A DNA stretch of 64,000 nt from Clavelina lepadiformis (Eukaryota; Chordata; Ascidiacea; Aplousobranchia; Clavelinidae), in the NCBI RefSeq assembly GCF_947623445.1, contig NC_135245.1:255501-319500 (forward strand), given 5' to 3'. Both the position numbers and the translations under genes were made by a program. The notes under the pieces are model-generated. The model ran no database searches. It saw nothing but the letters and a program-made list of their open reading frames with translations, and was not told where the DNA came from. Positions 1 to 13,793 of the stretch are shown in pieces (the first letter of the stretch is position 1; every line of letters begins with the position of its first letter).

Positions 1-105
1 GGTTGTTGATGAAGAGTCTTAAATTAAAATTTGTCGTCAACAATTTGTCATGTGACCATTGTTGACAGACGATTGCTCACAATAAGTTCCTTTCGTTCTT
101 TGCAG

Positions 106-3100
106 ATAACACAATGGTCGGATCAGATGGTGGAATGTACTCCGATAACTGTAAATGCTGCCACACGATGGCTTCGTGGCATAGAGAGCCAGACAGGTAG
201 TGACATGCTCCATGCACTCGAGATGGCATTTGATGAACCAAGATGTGAAGCAGTTTACTTGGTAAATTCCATTAACTAATAAATGACATCACTATGTTGT
301 ATTGTGACATCATTGAATTTAGCTGACCGATGGGATGCCGGACCAAGAACCTGGTGAGATTGTCCACCGAGTGATCAAAGCCAGCCACGGACGTCCAGTC
401 CATTGCATCACCGTCACTGATCGATCGGACGAGTTGCCTCTCATCTCCAGAACCTTCCTTGAGGACCTCTCGTTGAACACTAGAGGGAGCTTTCACATTG
501 TAGAGGTCTCGCATCTCGGCAACGTGAAGAAGGTGAAAGGTCATAAACTTTTCCCCCGTCCACATCAGTTCGTTAAATTAACGTAGTTTTCATTTTAAGG
601 TGAATGAACTCTATAACGCGACTTACACCCCGATTGAAGGAACAAAGACGTGCAGTGTTGAGGCGTCACTCACCCACAACCCATATCTAAGCTCTCTCTC
701 CACCATCCCATCCGCTCTTTCACCCCACATCCCATATTACAGGTGCAAGCTTGTCCAGGTTGGAGTTATAACTTGGCTCCTCCATTACTCCTCGTTATTT
801 CCTCAACTCATTTTTCATTCTTCGATGCTTTAGATATTCACCACACTCCTATCTTCACACGGAAGTGCTGAAAGATGCTGTTGAGCGCAACCCGGTGGCA
901 AGTGTGGTGGCTCGTGGCACAAGGGTTCTCGCACGTCGAGATGATGACGGCTATTATTACATCGGCCACATCGCACAAGATGTTAATGTTAGATTTGTTT
1001 CTGATGCTTTCTTTAACGATCACAAAATGTTTCCCATTTAATAAGATATCTATGTACAGGGTAGTAGAAGTCGATTTCTGATTGAGTTTAACCGTACCAG
1101 GAAGGGTCGTGACCTTCGTATGCAGGAGACAGCCCTGCACGATATGATCGCCGTGAACGACGCCCTCAGACACTCTATTGTTGCTGATGACAAGGTATTT
1201 GCATCATAATAGGTATTTATGACGTGGGTGAAACACTGTCTGGTTGCAGGTGTTAGCTCCATGGCAGCAGGATGGGAAGAGGTATGGTCCAGGGAAGGTG
1301 CTGAGAGGAATCGAAAGGAGGAACACCATCGGTGAGTGTCTCCATCCCATCTTCATCTTGTTGCCACTCATCATGATCATGTACTTGCAGGAGACCCAAA
1401 GGACAGTGACATTGTTGTGACGTTCTGGAACGGGAAGACTGAAACCATTCCGAGGGGAGTGGCGGTCTGGATTCCAAATCTCCTCCACGACAGAATTGTT
1501 GTGGAGCTGCAGATGCCAGTGAGTGCATCAAACCCAAATACATTGGGTTTGTTCACTTTGATTCCATTTCTTATTCTTCTTCAGATATCGGCGAGGAAGT
1601 CTCTCATCGACTCAGCCGACTCAACCGAACTCCCATCAGGTTACCCCTCGCTGCCCAAACACGTTGATGACGTCATCAATTCAGCTCCGTGGGACCCACT
1701 GGTATCGATGAGGTAAAGTGATATCATTATGTCATCACTTGTATGATGTAATAATCCTTATTTGATGTTACAGGAGGCACACTTTCTACCAGCCGTGGTT
1801 GCATCGGGTTTTCTATCATTTACCCACCTACCCCCTCCTTACCCCTGTGCCCAGTCTGCTCAAGTCCTGGCCAGAGGTCATCCTCCACCGACCTGACCTA
1901 TTGTATGGGACCTGGCCATGGCCCTTCTACCCCGAGACAGTGCTGCCGTATCGGAGGCGATATCCCGTAACTCACCCCAAGTTGGAAGGTTTATTTCTAT
2001 GTTACTCGTTGTAATTATCGATGTGTTGATAATTTTGTCCAATGCAGCAATGTTTGGTTGATGTTGTGCTCCAATGTCTCCTATCTCGTGCAGGCACAGA
2101 GATGAACAACAAAGAACTTGACGATTTGGTCGACCGACAACTTGAAGAGCACGAACTTTTGCAAACTTCTCGCGATTGGAAAGAAATGACGTCATCAGAG
2201 AGCGACAGGTGCAATGTTCATCAACAACAGTGTTTCCAATCTTTGTTTTTTACTTTTTGCTTATCCCAGTGATTATGAGACGGACACAACTGACCAAGCA
2301 GTGGCACGCTACCCTCTAGTGGTGGACAGAGGAACAAACACGAAAACTTCATTTCTAAGACGACGCGGAAAGAGCAGTGAGAGACCAGAATGGAAGAAGT
2401 ACTGGCCACAAACACCGCAACCTCGTCTACACCATCAACCAGAGTTTCAACGGCGACGACCAGGAATGGTTTGTTATTTATTTCTATGAGCAGTTTGACC
2501 ATATATGGTTGTATGGTGATGGTTTGAGGGAAAATTCAGTATTGAAATGATGAAATTAACTTTTAAGTGAATGTTTATTATTTGCGTGGTGGCAATGACT
2601 GTTTGTGTGGTTGTGTGCAGTACAGCACGTGGAAGGATCCAGACTTTGGCTCGTACGAAGGACCAATCAACAGCAGGTCAATGTACCAGGTTGTTGATGG
2701 TCCTGGTATAAAAAGTGATCGAGCAAGACTGATGAAACATCTGAAAACTCCCTACGTTGAAAAGCCGGAGGTGATATAAGATATTGCAATAAACAATGGG
2801 ATCTATGTCGTAACAAGTGCAATTGTTTTCTGAGCAGTACCAGGCGTACGGGCCTCGACTCGGCTCCAGTGACTACCCAGTCCAGGCATACAAGGACAGA
2901 ATGCAAGATCTGAAAAGGCGTTGTAGTTCTGTGCGGGCGGTGACGTGGGCAGATCGTGAAAATGATGTTTTCATGAAGGCGAGGAATGCCGAAGACACGA
3001 AGAGGTGAGCTCACCTCATGATCATATCATGAATCTTGTTTAAAATACAAGTTTTGCGCAACAGGCAACAAGCGCTGATGAGGATTGGGTCAGATGTGGA

Positions 3101-3860
3101 GAAGCAAAGACAATACGAAAATAAGCTGATCAATACAATTGAAGCGAAAGCAAAAATCAACCAGGTCTCATAAACTGTTCATGATAACCACATGATATGA
3201 ACCGCATGATATGAACCGCATTCTAAGAACAATGTTGAAATATTTCTGATGAGTTTTGTCTTTTACTACACTGTCGACGTCATTATTTTGTCCAACTTCG
3301 TTTCTTTGTAAATTTTCATTTGTTTAAAATCGTTTTGCATAATCTCGGCCGATGCTTCCGTGCAAAGAGGATAAGATTTTTTCATCAATGTTTTTTGGTA
3401 AAAAGTTAGGTCGGAGTTTGCTCAACAGAACTTCACAAGAATTCCAAGTTTATTTGAAAACATCAGAATATATGGAAGGATGTGATTTTGTGTTTTTCAG
3501 AGTTTCCGAAACAGTTTCTTCCAAAAGGAGTTGGACAACCTCAACCGACAGCAAAGTCACGCTGATTGGCTGCAAGCGAGACGCAACAAATTTGCCAAAG
3601 AACATTTTGAGAAGGTCGGGGAGAGGCAACGCCTTGAAGAAAGCAGACAGGTCGGGAACTTTGCATTGTATTAACACCGCGCAATGATCTGCAGCAGCGC
3701 TGATGCGGTCGCGACCAGGATCGTTGAAAATAAACTTCTCACGCAGGTGGGGAGGGAATACCGGCAAGCACGCCACCACACGGACACCGTGAGGAAGCAT
3801 CACGAGTCGGAAGCGAGACGCGCCGTCGCCACGTTCACGACATCGTACTCGTCACACTGA
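106..3860 (+). CDS. VWA3B-like protein (VWA domain + DUF4537), 3' part of gene
   Basis: The gene enters from the left edge, so its start is missing. Visible exons include 106-261 and one starting at 323, which join into the second half of a von Willebrand A domain with the typical strand and acidic turn VYLLTDGMPDQ. Exons from about 840 to 2000 encode a DUF4537 (tudor-like) domain, with GTRVLARRDDDGYYYIGHI and later VVTFWNGKTETIPRGVAVW. The tail (about 2090-3860) is charged and coiled-coil-like; its last exons are about 3483-3650 and 3747-3860, ending in TGA. VWA plus DUF4537 is the arrangement of VWA3B and its relative C11orf16. The cellular role of this family is poorly known; a ciliary or testis role is inferred only. 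The gene converges with the FAM161A-like gene. Exon limits between 540 and 840 are uncertain. Confidence 0.72.
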
Positions 3861-4914
3861 GCTCACATTCTTGCAGTAACAAGCTCATAGTTGCGCAGTA
3901 GTTTGGTTCACTTCGTCCAAGGTTATGACTAGGATAGATTTTTGTTACCTTCATCCTTCTTAGATGGTTTGACTCAGCAATTCTGTCTCCTTTTGTAGAA
4001 CTTGTAGCTCGAATTTTAGTTTTTTTTTGAGTAATTCTGTGTTAGACAAACTTTCCGTTTTGTTTATTTCTGCCTTTGCACGATATGAAAGAAGCACTTT
4101 AAGTTTTGAATAATTTGCACTGAAGCACTTATCACGTATATCTGCCTTTTTGCTCCGTAATAAATACTCAATCCCTAGCATTATAAGCAAATGCGTTGTC
4201 CGTCCACACTTCAGCACCAGCTGACAGAGGGGAATCCCCTGGGATCGACAAGGGCCAAGTTAGTGCAGATTTTGACCTCGCTTGTAAACTTTCCCATCTG
4301 GTTGTTGCCATGTAAATAACCCGTGGCTGACTGAAACTGATTTCTGCTCAGCCCAAACAAATCGAAAGTGATTGGGAATGTTTGGAATATTCAGTGACGT
4401 TTGTTTTCGACATCAACGATTTGATGAGAATTCATCAGTTGATAAAATTTCAGTGACTTTGACATCTCGTGCAACCAACAACTAATATTCAAAGAATAAA
4501 CAAGACAAGAAACTAATCATCAATGCAATGACTTCTTGGATCATTCATTCTTCTTGGCTCTGCTGCGTATTCTTCAAACAAACTGGGATTGGCACAAATA
4601 TTTGGCACATATCAGATGCATGGAAAACACGCAAGCTACAAAACGTTGTGTAAAAGATTATGATGTCATAAAGCAACAATGAGCAATTGTTAGGTAGGTT
4701 CGATGTTTAACTGTAAAGCTAAGGACGTGTGGAAATAGTGCGCCTTGTGTAACAATGCAGTTAGTGACATCACAAGCAAAGTGAGTGCGCTTTTTTGGAA
4801 GAAATGTGATATTGCAAATTAGAGTTAGTTTGTTTTTCAGTTCGATAAATTTATGATAGCTTATGTTCACAATCATTCAATCACTAGTTGACGACGCATC
4901 AATGAGCAGCAGAT
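3861..4914. other. Intergenic stretch between two convergent genes
   Basis: About 1.05 kb of AT-rich DNA between the ends of the VWA3B-like and FAM161A-like genes. It should hold both 3' UTRs. An 85-codon minus-strand ORF at 3960-4217 has a charged, helix-like end, but no family is recognisable and no splice context supports it. AATAAA-type hexamers occur near 4153 and 4494 on the plus strand, but neither can be assigned with confidence. Confidence 0.5.
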
Positions 4915-7711
4915 CTAAGCAAACACAACTTCCTTGACCACAGTATCCTCTTTTGTATCATCGTCGGTGACGTCATCACTGCTTTCATCATCCGAAGAAC
5001 CACTATCAACATCATATTTCGTGCTGCTGTTGATTGGAGTTGCATTAGTTTTACGAAGCATCACCACATTCACAGAAGTTCTGAATTTAAAAGAAGAAAA
5101 CAAACCTCCGTAAGGTGACGCCAACTACTTCACTGTCATTGGTTGAACGAAGGTCATGTGATGAAAGAGGTTCAAAGCTGTCTGATTCGAGACTACGACG
5201 AGTTTTATTTTCAACAAAATCGTTGTCAAGTCCAGACGTTTCAAGAATGTCTTGGAACCTCTTCTCTGCTTTTGCTTTTGCCACTTTCTGAAAAATCTAA
5301 CTGATTTAAAACCTGCTGGAGCGTGAAATTGAAGCTGAAAATACCTCGGCGTGCTGCTCAAAGAGGAGGGGTCTCTCATCCACTCTCTGCTTCACTTCCT
5401 CCAGGAATTTGTTGTATCTTCTCTGGCGCTCACGGAGTTCTTTCCTGGAGGTTCATAAATCAATTAGAAATACAGTTTCCCATCATCAGAGATGATGAAC
5501 CAAGAAGCTCCACAAATTATCAAGCAAAGTTGAACCTGTATCTCCTCAGCTTCTCATCCTGTGATGTTGCGAATGATGCGCTCGTGTCGTTCATCATCGA
5601 CTTCTGAGCAACTCTGTGTGCAAGATTTCTCCTCCTCTCCTCACGATCTCTCTCCTCCTCCTTTGCCCTCGCAATCACAACATCCGCTTCTTGGAGCGAC
5701 CGCCTCATGTTCTCAATCCGAAGACGAGCTGAATCTGTCATCCGAGCCGGAATCGAATCTGCAGATCACCATGAGCTAAGCATCGAACACAATTCCTACA
5801 ATAGACATCAACTATACCTGTAAACTGCGAAGATTTTCCGGAGTACGTTCTTCTTTTTCTTCTTATGTTATCCTCCTCCCAGCTATCTTCCAACTCCTTC
5901 AGCTCTTTATCACGAACAATTGAGCGTTGTTTCGATCGTTCTGAAGTTCTTAAATTGAACGGCTCCACAACTGTTGTTTCTTGCTCCGCCTTGCGGGAAA
6001 ACATCTCAAGTTCATCTTTTTTGTGCAACACATCAAAATCAGGAATGTCGTGGGTCTTCGGGCGGAATGAATAAGTTGTCCGTCGATCGACGTCGTGTTG
6101 CCACTTCCTGCGCTTGTCCGCTGCCATCAGGTCATGAGCTTGCATTCTCGGTGGGAGGGCCGACATGCGCATTAAATCCTCTGATCTGCCATGCAAGTGA
6201 CATCACTGCTATTTACAGCACAACCTGTGCTCGCAATTTAAAGAAGCATCTAGCAGGCCACGGTCACTTTATCTGTTATGATGTCTACAAAGTTTACCTC
6301 AACTTAATCTTGATCTTGCGATAGAGTTCTTCTTCTACGAGTTTGTCTGAAACTGTCGGATCATGGACACTGTATGGTACACGACTCGCCTCAAACATGG
6401 ACATCTTCTTTATTTTAATGAGTTCCTTTTGGTCTTTTTCTTTCTCTTTTTGTTTCTATAAAATTGATTATTGCAGAATCAAACAATCAAACTCCATCGA
6501 TAATGAATTAAAAGTAACAACTCAACAAAATGATGAACACAACTTAACACTGAAGCAAAATAAAGGAACCTTTAGTTTGATTTTCTGTTCGTCACGTTCA
6601 GCGAATGAGAATGGTCGTTGCATTGTCATCAGCGTGGCGGCGGAATATTCTTTGTTGAACCTTGACCTCTGCTCCCTCCTTTCCTTCATCTCGTCGTACA
6701 ATGGGAGGTAGATGTGGGCCGGGGGGTCTCGGGCCTTTGTCTGCCTCGACAACTCCAAGCGCTCCTCCTCCTCTCGCTGCTGTTGCCGCGACGACACTTC
6801 CCTCGATGATCTGGAAAAGATGATGTAAGTTTTTGTTGCATCACAGAGTCATAGAAATCATAACTGACAAGTTTATTATCATTTTGTAATAATTTCCAAC
6901 CTGGTGTGGGACTTTCCCTTCTTCATTTCCTCGCGCAGTGTCATATTGAATGGTTCCGGGATGGTGATTACCGGCGACCATTCTCGCTGCTTCACTGGTG
7001 CGCTGGTTGGTCTCACTTTCAAATTCTTTTTAACTGGTCTTTTATTGTCTTTCTCCATGTAATTATCTAACGAAAAGTTTTCCCACATCTGGTTAACGAC
7101 TTCCATCGAGTCACCATGTGATGAGTCGGCACCGGCTACTTCCTCTGACTCATCCTCCGATGACCTCACATGACTCTCTGTTTCACTTTTGAACCGAACT
7201 TGACCTTTAGCAGTGAAGCCGGGAACAAGGTCAGCCTCTTGGTCAGGTCTGGTCCCATGAAGAAGAGTGTTGTGTCTCGTGTACTCCACATAATCCGGGA
7301 TCAGGTCGTTCATCTTTTTATTGCCGAAGTGGTCGTAAGTCGCAATATCCGAATGACATCTGCCGCGTAATGGGTATATTATGATGTCATAGTTATGTCA
7401 CCAGAAACAACCAACAACTATACAAATAAAGAAAAGCCAGAAATTTTATCTGAATCCCAGGGACAAGTTGTGCCACAATGAGCAGATAAGGACCCACCTT
7501 CCCCCAGAAGTGACATAATATTGGTTGAGCAATGACAGTGTCTTCTGGTGTTCCTTCTTCAATTTCTGAATTTTGCCGTAAAACTCAGCCGTCAACGTGT
7601 CCCGATTTACCTCCAACGCTTGCAAACCAACGCGCTCCACCTGGTTCACTTTCCGAAAATTTGGTGGTTCCGGTTGATTGACGAACATTGTGTCTTCTTC
7701 GAAATGTTTCT
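4915..7711 (-). CDS. FAM161A: FAM161A/B-like centrosomal and ciliary protein (UPF0564 family)
   Basis: A multi-exon minus-strand gene whose blocks match vertebrate FAM161A in order. From the N-terminus these are: AEFYGKIQKLKKEHQKTL (about 7560-7620); MWENFSLDNYM and EWSPVITIPEPFNMTLREE (6900-7100), the FAM161 hallmark; an exon with IYLPLYDEMKERREQR and QRPFSFAERDEQK (6570-6780); VPYSVHDPTVSDKLVEEELY (6300-6400); then DERPLLFEQHAE (about 5350) and EKRFQDILETSGL (about 5240). The acidic C-terminus ends in TAA at 4915-4917. Vertebrate FAM161A binds microtubules at the ciliary base and the photoreceptor connecting cilium, so a ciliary role is inferred here. The first ATG in the first recognised exon is at 7688. 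An acceptor-like CATTTTAG sits just before 7711, so an upstream exon may exist. Confidence 0.82.
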
Positions 7712-10700
7712 AAAATGTATGAAAATTAAAACCTGAAATCCAATAAATATCAAAAAGAAAAGTTTTCCCACATTTTTTTGCATTTACATCAAACATAAAT
7801 GCCTTATTCTTTGTGTTAAGTGCTGGTCCATCAGCGCCTAACCATCAAATACAACTTTGGGATATAACTCAAGCAGTAAAAATGTACAGCGCTGTAAACT
7901 GGCACAATTTTAATATATGAGGTAACTTTATAGGATAAAATCTTCTTTTATCAAGCGTAGCTGGACCATCTGGTATCTACTATACAAAGGCATCCTGTGG
8001 CACTTCTGCACTAAATTTGACTTTGTTGTGACTTGGTGTGCTTTAAGATTTGGACTTGATGAACAAGACTGACTCAACTAAGGAACATAATAAAAATGGC
8101 TCGACTTGGACTTGCGTTCTTAGTGAATTGGTTTATAGTGTCACAACCATTAAGACTTGTTTCCTTCAATGATATTTCATGTTGCAAGATTTGAAAAAAT
8201 GACCACAAAAGTAAAAGAAAACTGTGCTTTCATCAAATTTAGCTGAAAAAAGAAAACTGTAATGGTGCATTTTGAAGTCAAACTAAATCTTCGTGGCAGG
8301 ATACTTGAAATATAAAAGATATAAAGTGACTATTTCACCGGCAACCATTTACCGAAGTTGCTGAATCACAATACGGTGACAGACAGATTTTCGCTGATGC
8401 GTTTATCACCGTCGTTATATAAGAGGGGAAGAAAGCAATGCGGTGGCGTGGAGTTAATGATGGGACTCGTATGCTGGAGGTCTTGGGTTCAAATCTTGCT
8501 GCTGTTTTTTTTGTACAGATTTAGTTTTGACCTAATTTTAGTCATAAAAGGTGAGAGTTTGGGTCGGAGGGGATTAGTTTTAATTTATCTAGACTTTGGG
8601 ATTTTAAGTGGTTTTAAGTCAAAAAATAGCTTTTACTTCAATTTGTTCAATTTCAATGTGTTGCTGAATCACAATACAGTGACCAACAGATTTTCACTGA
8701 TAGGTGTCAATAGGACTCGTATGCGGGAGGTTTTGGGTCCGAATCTTGATAATGTTTGACTTTTTTTGTTTTGCCTGAATTTATTTTTGATGTAATTTAG
8801 TCATGAGAGATGACAGTTTGGGTCAGAGGGGATTAGTTTTTTGCTTAATTTACACTTTTGAAAGGTTAATACGTCGTTTTTAGTTGGAAATTAGCAATCA
8901 TTTCTATTAACAGACTATAGTGTAATTGCCGTATTTGTATTTTCCTACTTCGTTAAACGGCACGTAGTAGTAACTAGTAAGTAGTAGTAAGTAGTAACCT
9001 TTATAAGTGCCTACTCCACCAGCTGCAGTTTACCGAAGTAGCTTTGTCTAAATTAAAATAACCAGTGAAATAGAAATGAAAATGCTGCCAGAAAGAAATT
9101 ATCTCTGGCATTTTACTTTCAAACAAAGACATGTTGAGTTCCATGAGTTTATCATGAATGAAATTTCAATAAACAACTTAAAAACTTCAAAACAATAAAA
9201 TTCGTGCATCACTGATCGGTGACTTAATTTAAGTACAATTTTATGAAAAAAACATCATTTTGTGTTAATTCTTCGCGTGAGCTTCAACGCATAAAACTTT
9301 GTTTACAATCTATGTCAAAGCTATGAAGTTATGACGCAATGAGTGTCAAAATTTATCGGAGCTGCCTTATTTATTCTATTGCACATTATGAAAACTTAAT
9401 AGCCCGAGAAATGCGTATACAACAGCCTAGAAGTAAGCATAGAAATCTATTCACCTGCACAAAGCAGTCGATTTCATTGTCATCATTCTTATCATGTAGA
9501 GTTTGGCAGAATTTAGTTCCAGCAATCACCGGAGGTTTCACTGAAGCAATCGCAAACTTTGACAAAGAATGAGCATCCATTTCGCTTTTAGCCAACAGAT
9601 ACTGCCGGTCAGACTTCTTATTTTTCCCAGATTATTTTGCTACCAAGGACAACAATTTTGCTTAAAATATTCAAAAAGAAACCCCCCAAGTTGAATATGG
9701 AATACCCTTGCGTTTTCACAATAAATGCTGGAAAATGCAATATCGGTGGTATTCGCACTCTTAGTAGACTGTAATAATAAAATTTTAGTGCAACGGTTTA
9801 AGCCTACCAAGTTAATTTCACCCAATCACTAACTCCGCCTCAACTTGGGACCAGCAAGAAGCCAACTACTTGTTTAGCTGGTTTCCCAGCTACTTAACGT
9901 TAAATCAAGCTGTATTCTTCCATTCAAAAAGTAATAAAATTAATCGGACAAATTTTTGGGGAATTCCTACATGTGCTTATAAATTCTCCTAAGAAAGTAA
10001 CAATGTAAACACTAAATTTAAAAAAATTTAAATGAGCTTACAAGAATTTAAAAATTCTGTGAATTGGCTAATGCGTACATATACACATACGCTCCGTAAC
10101 CAGAGTTCGTGCGGTAAGAAATCATCAAAACCCTCTGATATAAAATATTCCGACACTCCGCAAATCAGAAAAGTTTGCACTTTAAGATTTAACTTTTATG
10201 ATCATGAGAAAGTGATACATCAGATATCTTCTTGATGTTTCCACACATCATGCTTGCGAGAAGCTTCATGAAAAGGAGGAATATTTTAAACTCGAAGACA
10301 TGGAAATATTGTATCAAATCATTGTGCTCTTTTCAAACATCGAAGTTTTTAACTGTTAAGTTTGACAAGATAAATTTAATAGATGTTGAAGCAAAACAAA
10401 CGATAGATATTTTGGTAAGATCTGGTTTTATTGTTAGACACCGCCGGCTGCTTGCTGTCACTTTCAGGTTTCAGTTCCACCGCAAACATGTTTTTTTTTT
10501 ATTTTCAGCCACAACGCACGGCTTGGGAGTTTGCTGATTGGTCATGTATTTTGCGATGCTTGCCAAATAGCATTCTTATCAACAAGTTCAGTGACAAAGT
10601 TGCCCTCGGTTGACTTCCACAGCAATAAATTTTAAGGCTATTTAGTTTCCGTCAATACAGTTGTCACCAATCAATTAATTGAAACACTTGAGCTGGAAGC

Positions 10701-13700
10701 AAAGCAATTGCAAGAAATTAAATCATGCAGCTATCTGACAACAATTTTTCTTTCCTTATTTTTGAAAAATGAAATAAACAACAACATACAGTGGCTGCTG
10801 TATTGATAGGCTATTTGGTTCGCCGATAAAACGCGACATTTAGTTAATAGCGAATGGGCCTTGGGAGACTATCGTGTTACGTTTGGGAGATCAAATTTTG
10901 CGATAAAACGTGTCATCATTTCTATCTTACCTTAACCAGATTGACTGAAAACAAATTACAAGAATTCCTCCGAGGTTAAAACTTCTCCCCCCATCTTGGA
11001 AGGATTTCAAGTCTGAGTTATTTTAGATCGAGCGAACCCCGCAGGAAATGAATTTCGCTTCAAAACGTTTGAAAATGTTTGAGTGAATGTAAATTTTATA
11101 AGCACCTGTTTGTGGTTCCAAATGTTTATTGTTTACAATTGAAGTTTTCTAAAAATTTTCCCCGATCATGAATGTTTGCCATTTTTCGACGTAGGCTACG
11201 GTAGGCTACATAGGTGTTTGTTTTCAACAATTTCGCTTTGAGTTCGGCATCAACAGAACGAATTGTTGGCGACGTAAAACGCGATTAAAAGAAGTAATTC
11301 ATGAAACTTCTCCAACCAGAAGCGCCATCAACCACAACCAGAGTTTTGTGTTAAAAGCCTCATGGACTTCGTTTTGTGACATCACAAATATGTGCTTGGC
11401 ACTTTTGCTGATAACACGTCACTAGATGGTTTCGAAATGACGCTGTTGGGTAAAATTAAGAAACAAAGTTTCGAGACAAAAATTTCTCGCACAAAGTCAA
11501 TTATGCTGTATTACCTGATCACGTGATCCAGCAAATTTTATTACGAAACAGTTTCATTCGTTTCACTTTCACGTTTCTCTTTGACATCATAATAGACATT
11601 ATTATGAAACTCGGACGATGTTCTTAAAATTCTTTTGTTTCGTCATAAGCAAACAAAGGCGAGTGCAGCGTTTCCCGCCATATCTGGGTCGCTTTAATTG
11701 AAGTCGCAGATGAGGCTGGTTCCCGCAGAGAAGGTTATTTGAAGAATCTTGACATGTTTTGTTCCAACTCTGCAAACAAGCAAGAAGCTGCGAATCTGGT
11801 CAACTTCCGAACTTTTCCTTTTATTCTTCAACACTCTATGCGGAAGCGAACGTCATAATACACCTGCGTCATACTTAGCTTGGTTCGTATGCAACAGAAG
11901 ACTTGAGTGTGACCCGAAAGACATTGTTTCCGATTGTTTCTTAATAAACACGATGTCAAGATACCGATTTTTATACCACTGAATGCTGATTGGTCGAGTG
12001 AACATCGCGACATACCGCGATTGCGTTCCACACTTTTTTCATACTGCATTAATCGCGTTATGAGATAAAGAAGATTCCAATTGTTTATCTAACAATACAT
12101 GATTGGATAAAAGATTAGCAGCTCGTCAATCGGTGTGAGATTAGGTTTGTAGGAAGTTGGATTTAGAGGAGATAATCGCATCGAAACTTTGCGATTGCTT
12201 CAAGAACTGCAGGAAATCCATCGTAATTATGGCGACGAGATGGGACGACCCGAAATGTCTCCAACATATCAGAGGTGATTCGTGTGTATGTTCTCTGCAA
12301 TTGTGACCAGAATAAACTCCCATTCTTTGTTCATTTATTACGTCACATTTCGGCATGCAACACCGAACCATTTTGGCGCGAATTGATATTTGCACCCAAG
12401 TCACCTGATCACGGGCGTTTGTGATATTTTGCCTCTTTTCGTAACAATGCCCATTGTTAGAACGCGTGACAGCGAAGTCATAAAGATGTCGTGTTAAGAG
12501 TCAGGAAGCGAGCAAGCATATGTCTGATGTATGAAGCTCACTTAGCGCAGTCCCCGAGGGACACCTGAATACAGCGGATGAGTACAATTATTTGATTGAA
12601 ATCTTGCTACGGGTTGTAACAACAATTACTTTATTGTGACGTAAAAATTAAATGAAATTTCGATGAAGCGTAACATGTTTGACGTCACGATGACAACTTT
12701 CATTTGTAGCACGAGTCAAGCAATATACCCGCTCGTGTTTTATGCTTGGTTATGTCGTCACAATGCTTTGAACTTGTGCGCTGTATTAACCTGAACAATG
12801 CCCCATTATCTGTCGCTGCTGGAAGATTCGCGCCTCCAAGAAATACATCATATTTAATTACGTCATGATAAGGTGTGGGGGGATCGGTAATTACTAAAAC
12901 AACTTGATCGATTTCAACACCAGTCACTTCGAGATATCCACGAATCAAGCATCGCGTTTTCGACGTCATAATATAAATCTCCAGCTCGGTTGATAAACTT
13001 CGAAGCTGGATTGCGAGGAAGAACTTGTGCGCATGCGCGTGGAAAAAAAGCAAAGTCGCGATAAGAGGAGGGCTGCCCGCCATCTTACCAGAGGCTCCAG
13101 CCTTGAGCTTTGCCAGAAGTTGGCAACAATTTTATGGCGCTGTCAATCGCGTGATTCGCGTCTCGAGGCGCTTCACGTTTTTATTCGAACCTCGACAGAT
13201 TTTCAGTTTTATTTCGCAAAACTTTGCTTGAGAGAAGAAGTCGATTGTGACGTGACAGTTGTTTTATAAGTTGTGTATTTGTGACGTTAATTTAGTACAA
13301 AGCAATGCGTCCCATCAGGGAATCTCGTACGATGTAAAATTATTTCGATCGGTAAAAAGCGAAACCAGTGAATGATCTTGAAGCTGATCATTCAACCCCA
13401 GCAGAATAAGTCGGAGCTTTAGCAATTTCATATTATGACGTAACAGTAGGTTGTCAGAGTCAAATCTTATGAAGGAGACGAGTGTTATCTGTTTCAGTCG
13501 AGGTGAATATAAGGCAAAAGTCGTGGGAATTTGATTCTCTGAGGAAACATCGGGAACAAATATATTGTGACATCACAATGCGTAGTTCTTTAGATATTTA
13601 TTTCATCACGCTGACGTATTTTTAACAAAACGTTTGAGAATTAGGATTGGAAGTACAGCTGGAGTTGCTTGGTTCTGACTGACGGAGTTTTCAAATGTGC

Positions 13701-13793
13701 AGAAGAATTGGATGAAACTGATCTCACATCTCATTACTTTGCAGTCGAGTTTCACGATTATTTTTTATTGGAAGTTTTCTGCGATAAATTTCG
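7712..13793. other. Long AT-rich intergenic region upstream of nephrin
   Basis: About 6 kb with no convincing protein gene. It holds a repeat cluster at 8333-9045 (annotated separately), a short simple repeat near 8960-8998 built on TAGTAG/TAGTAA, and many short ORFs without family resemblance or splice logic. The last 1-2 kb before 13794 should contain the nephrin promoter and 5' UTR, but no core promoter element could be assigned. A possible degenerate THAP-like ORF on the minus strand near 12141-12371 is discussed as a finding. Confidence 0.5.
8357..8853 (+). repeat. Two tandem copies of a tRNA-derived SINE-like repeat
   Basis: Unit 1 (about 8357-8592) and unit 2 (about 8660-8853) start with almost the same sequence (TTGCTGAATCACAATAC). 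Both then share a block around GGACTCGTATG, and both end near GGGGATTAGTTTT. Each has a good RNA polymerase III B box: GGGTTCAAATC near 8485 in unit 1 and GGGTCCGAATC near 8738 in unit 2. Unit 1 also has a tRNA-like head (GGTGGCGTGGAGTTAATGA, about 8442-8460) that is missing from unit 2. A related flank, TTTACCGAAGT, occurs at about 8347 and again at about 9029, as if bracketing the pair. A tRNA-derived SINE origin is inferred from the B boxes. Neither unit folds convincingly as a functional tRNA. Confidence 0.55.

Noticed and set aside
3691-3746. Open stretch ADAVATRIVENKLLTQ as part of the VWA3B-like gene
   Set aside because: No acceptor brings it into phase. Treating 3651-3746 as one intron joins EESRQ to VGREYRQAR cleanly.
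8441-8505. Functional tRNA gene
   Set aside because: The B box is good, but no convincing cloverleaf or acceptor stem forms. A SINE head is the better reading.
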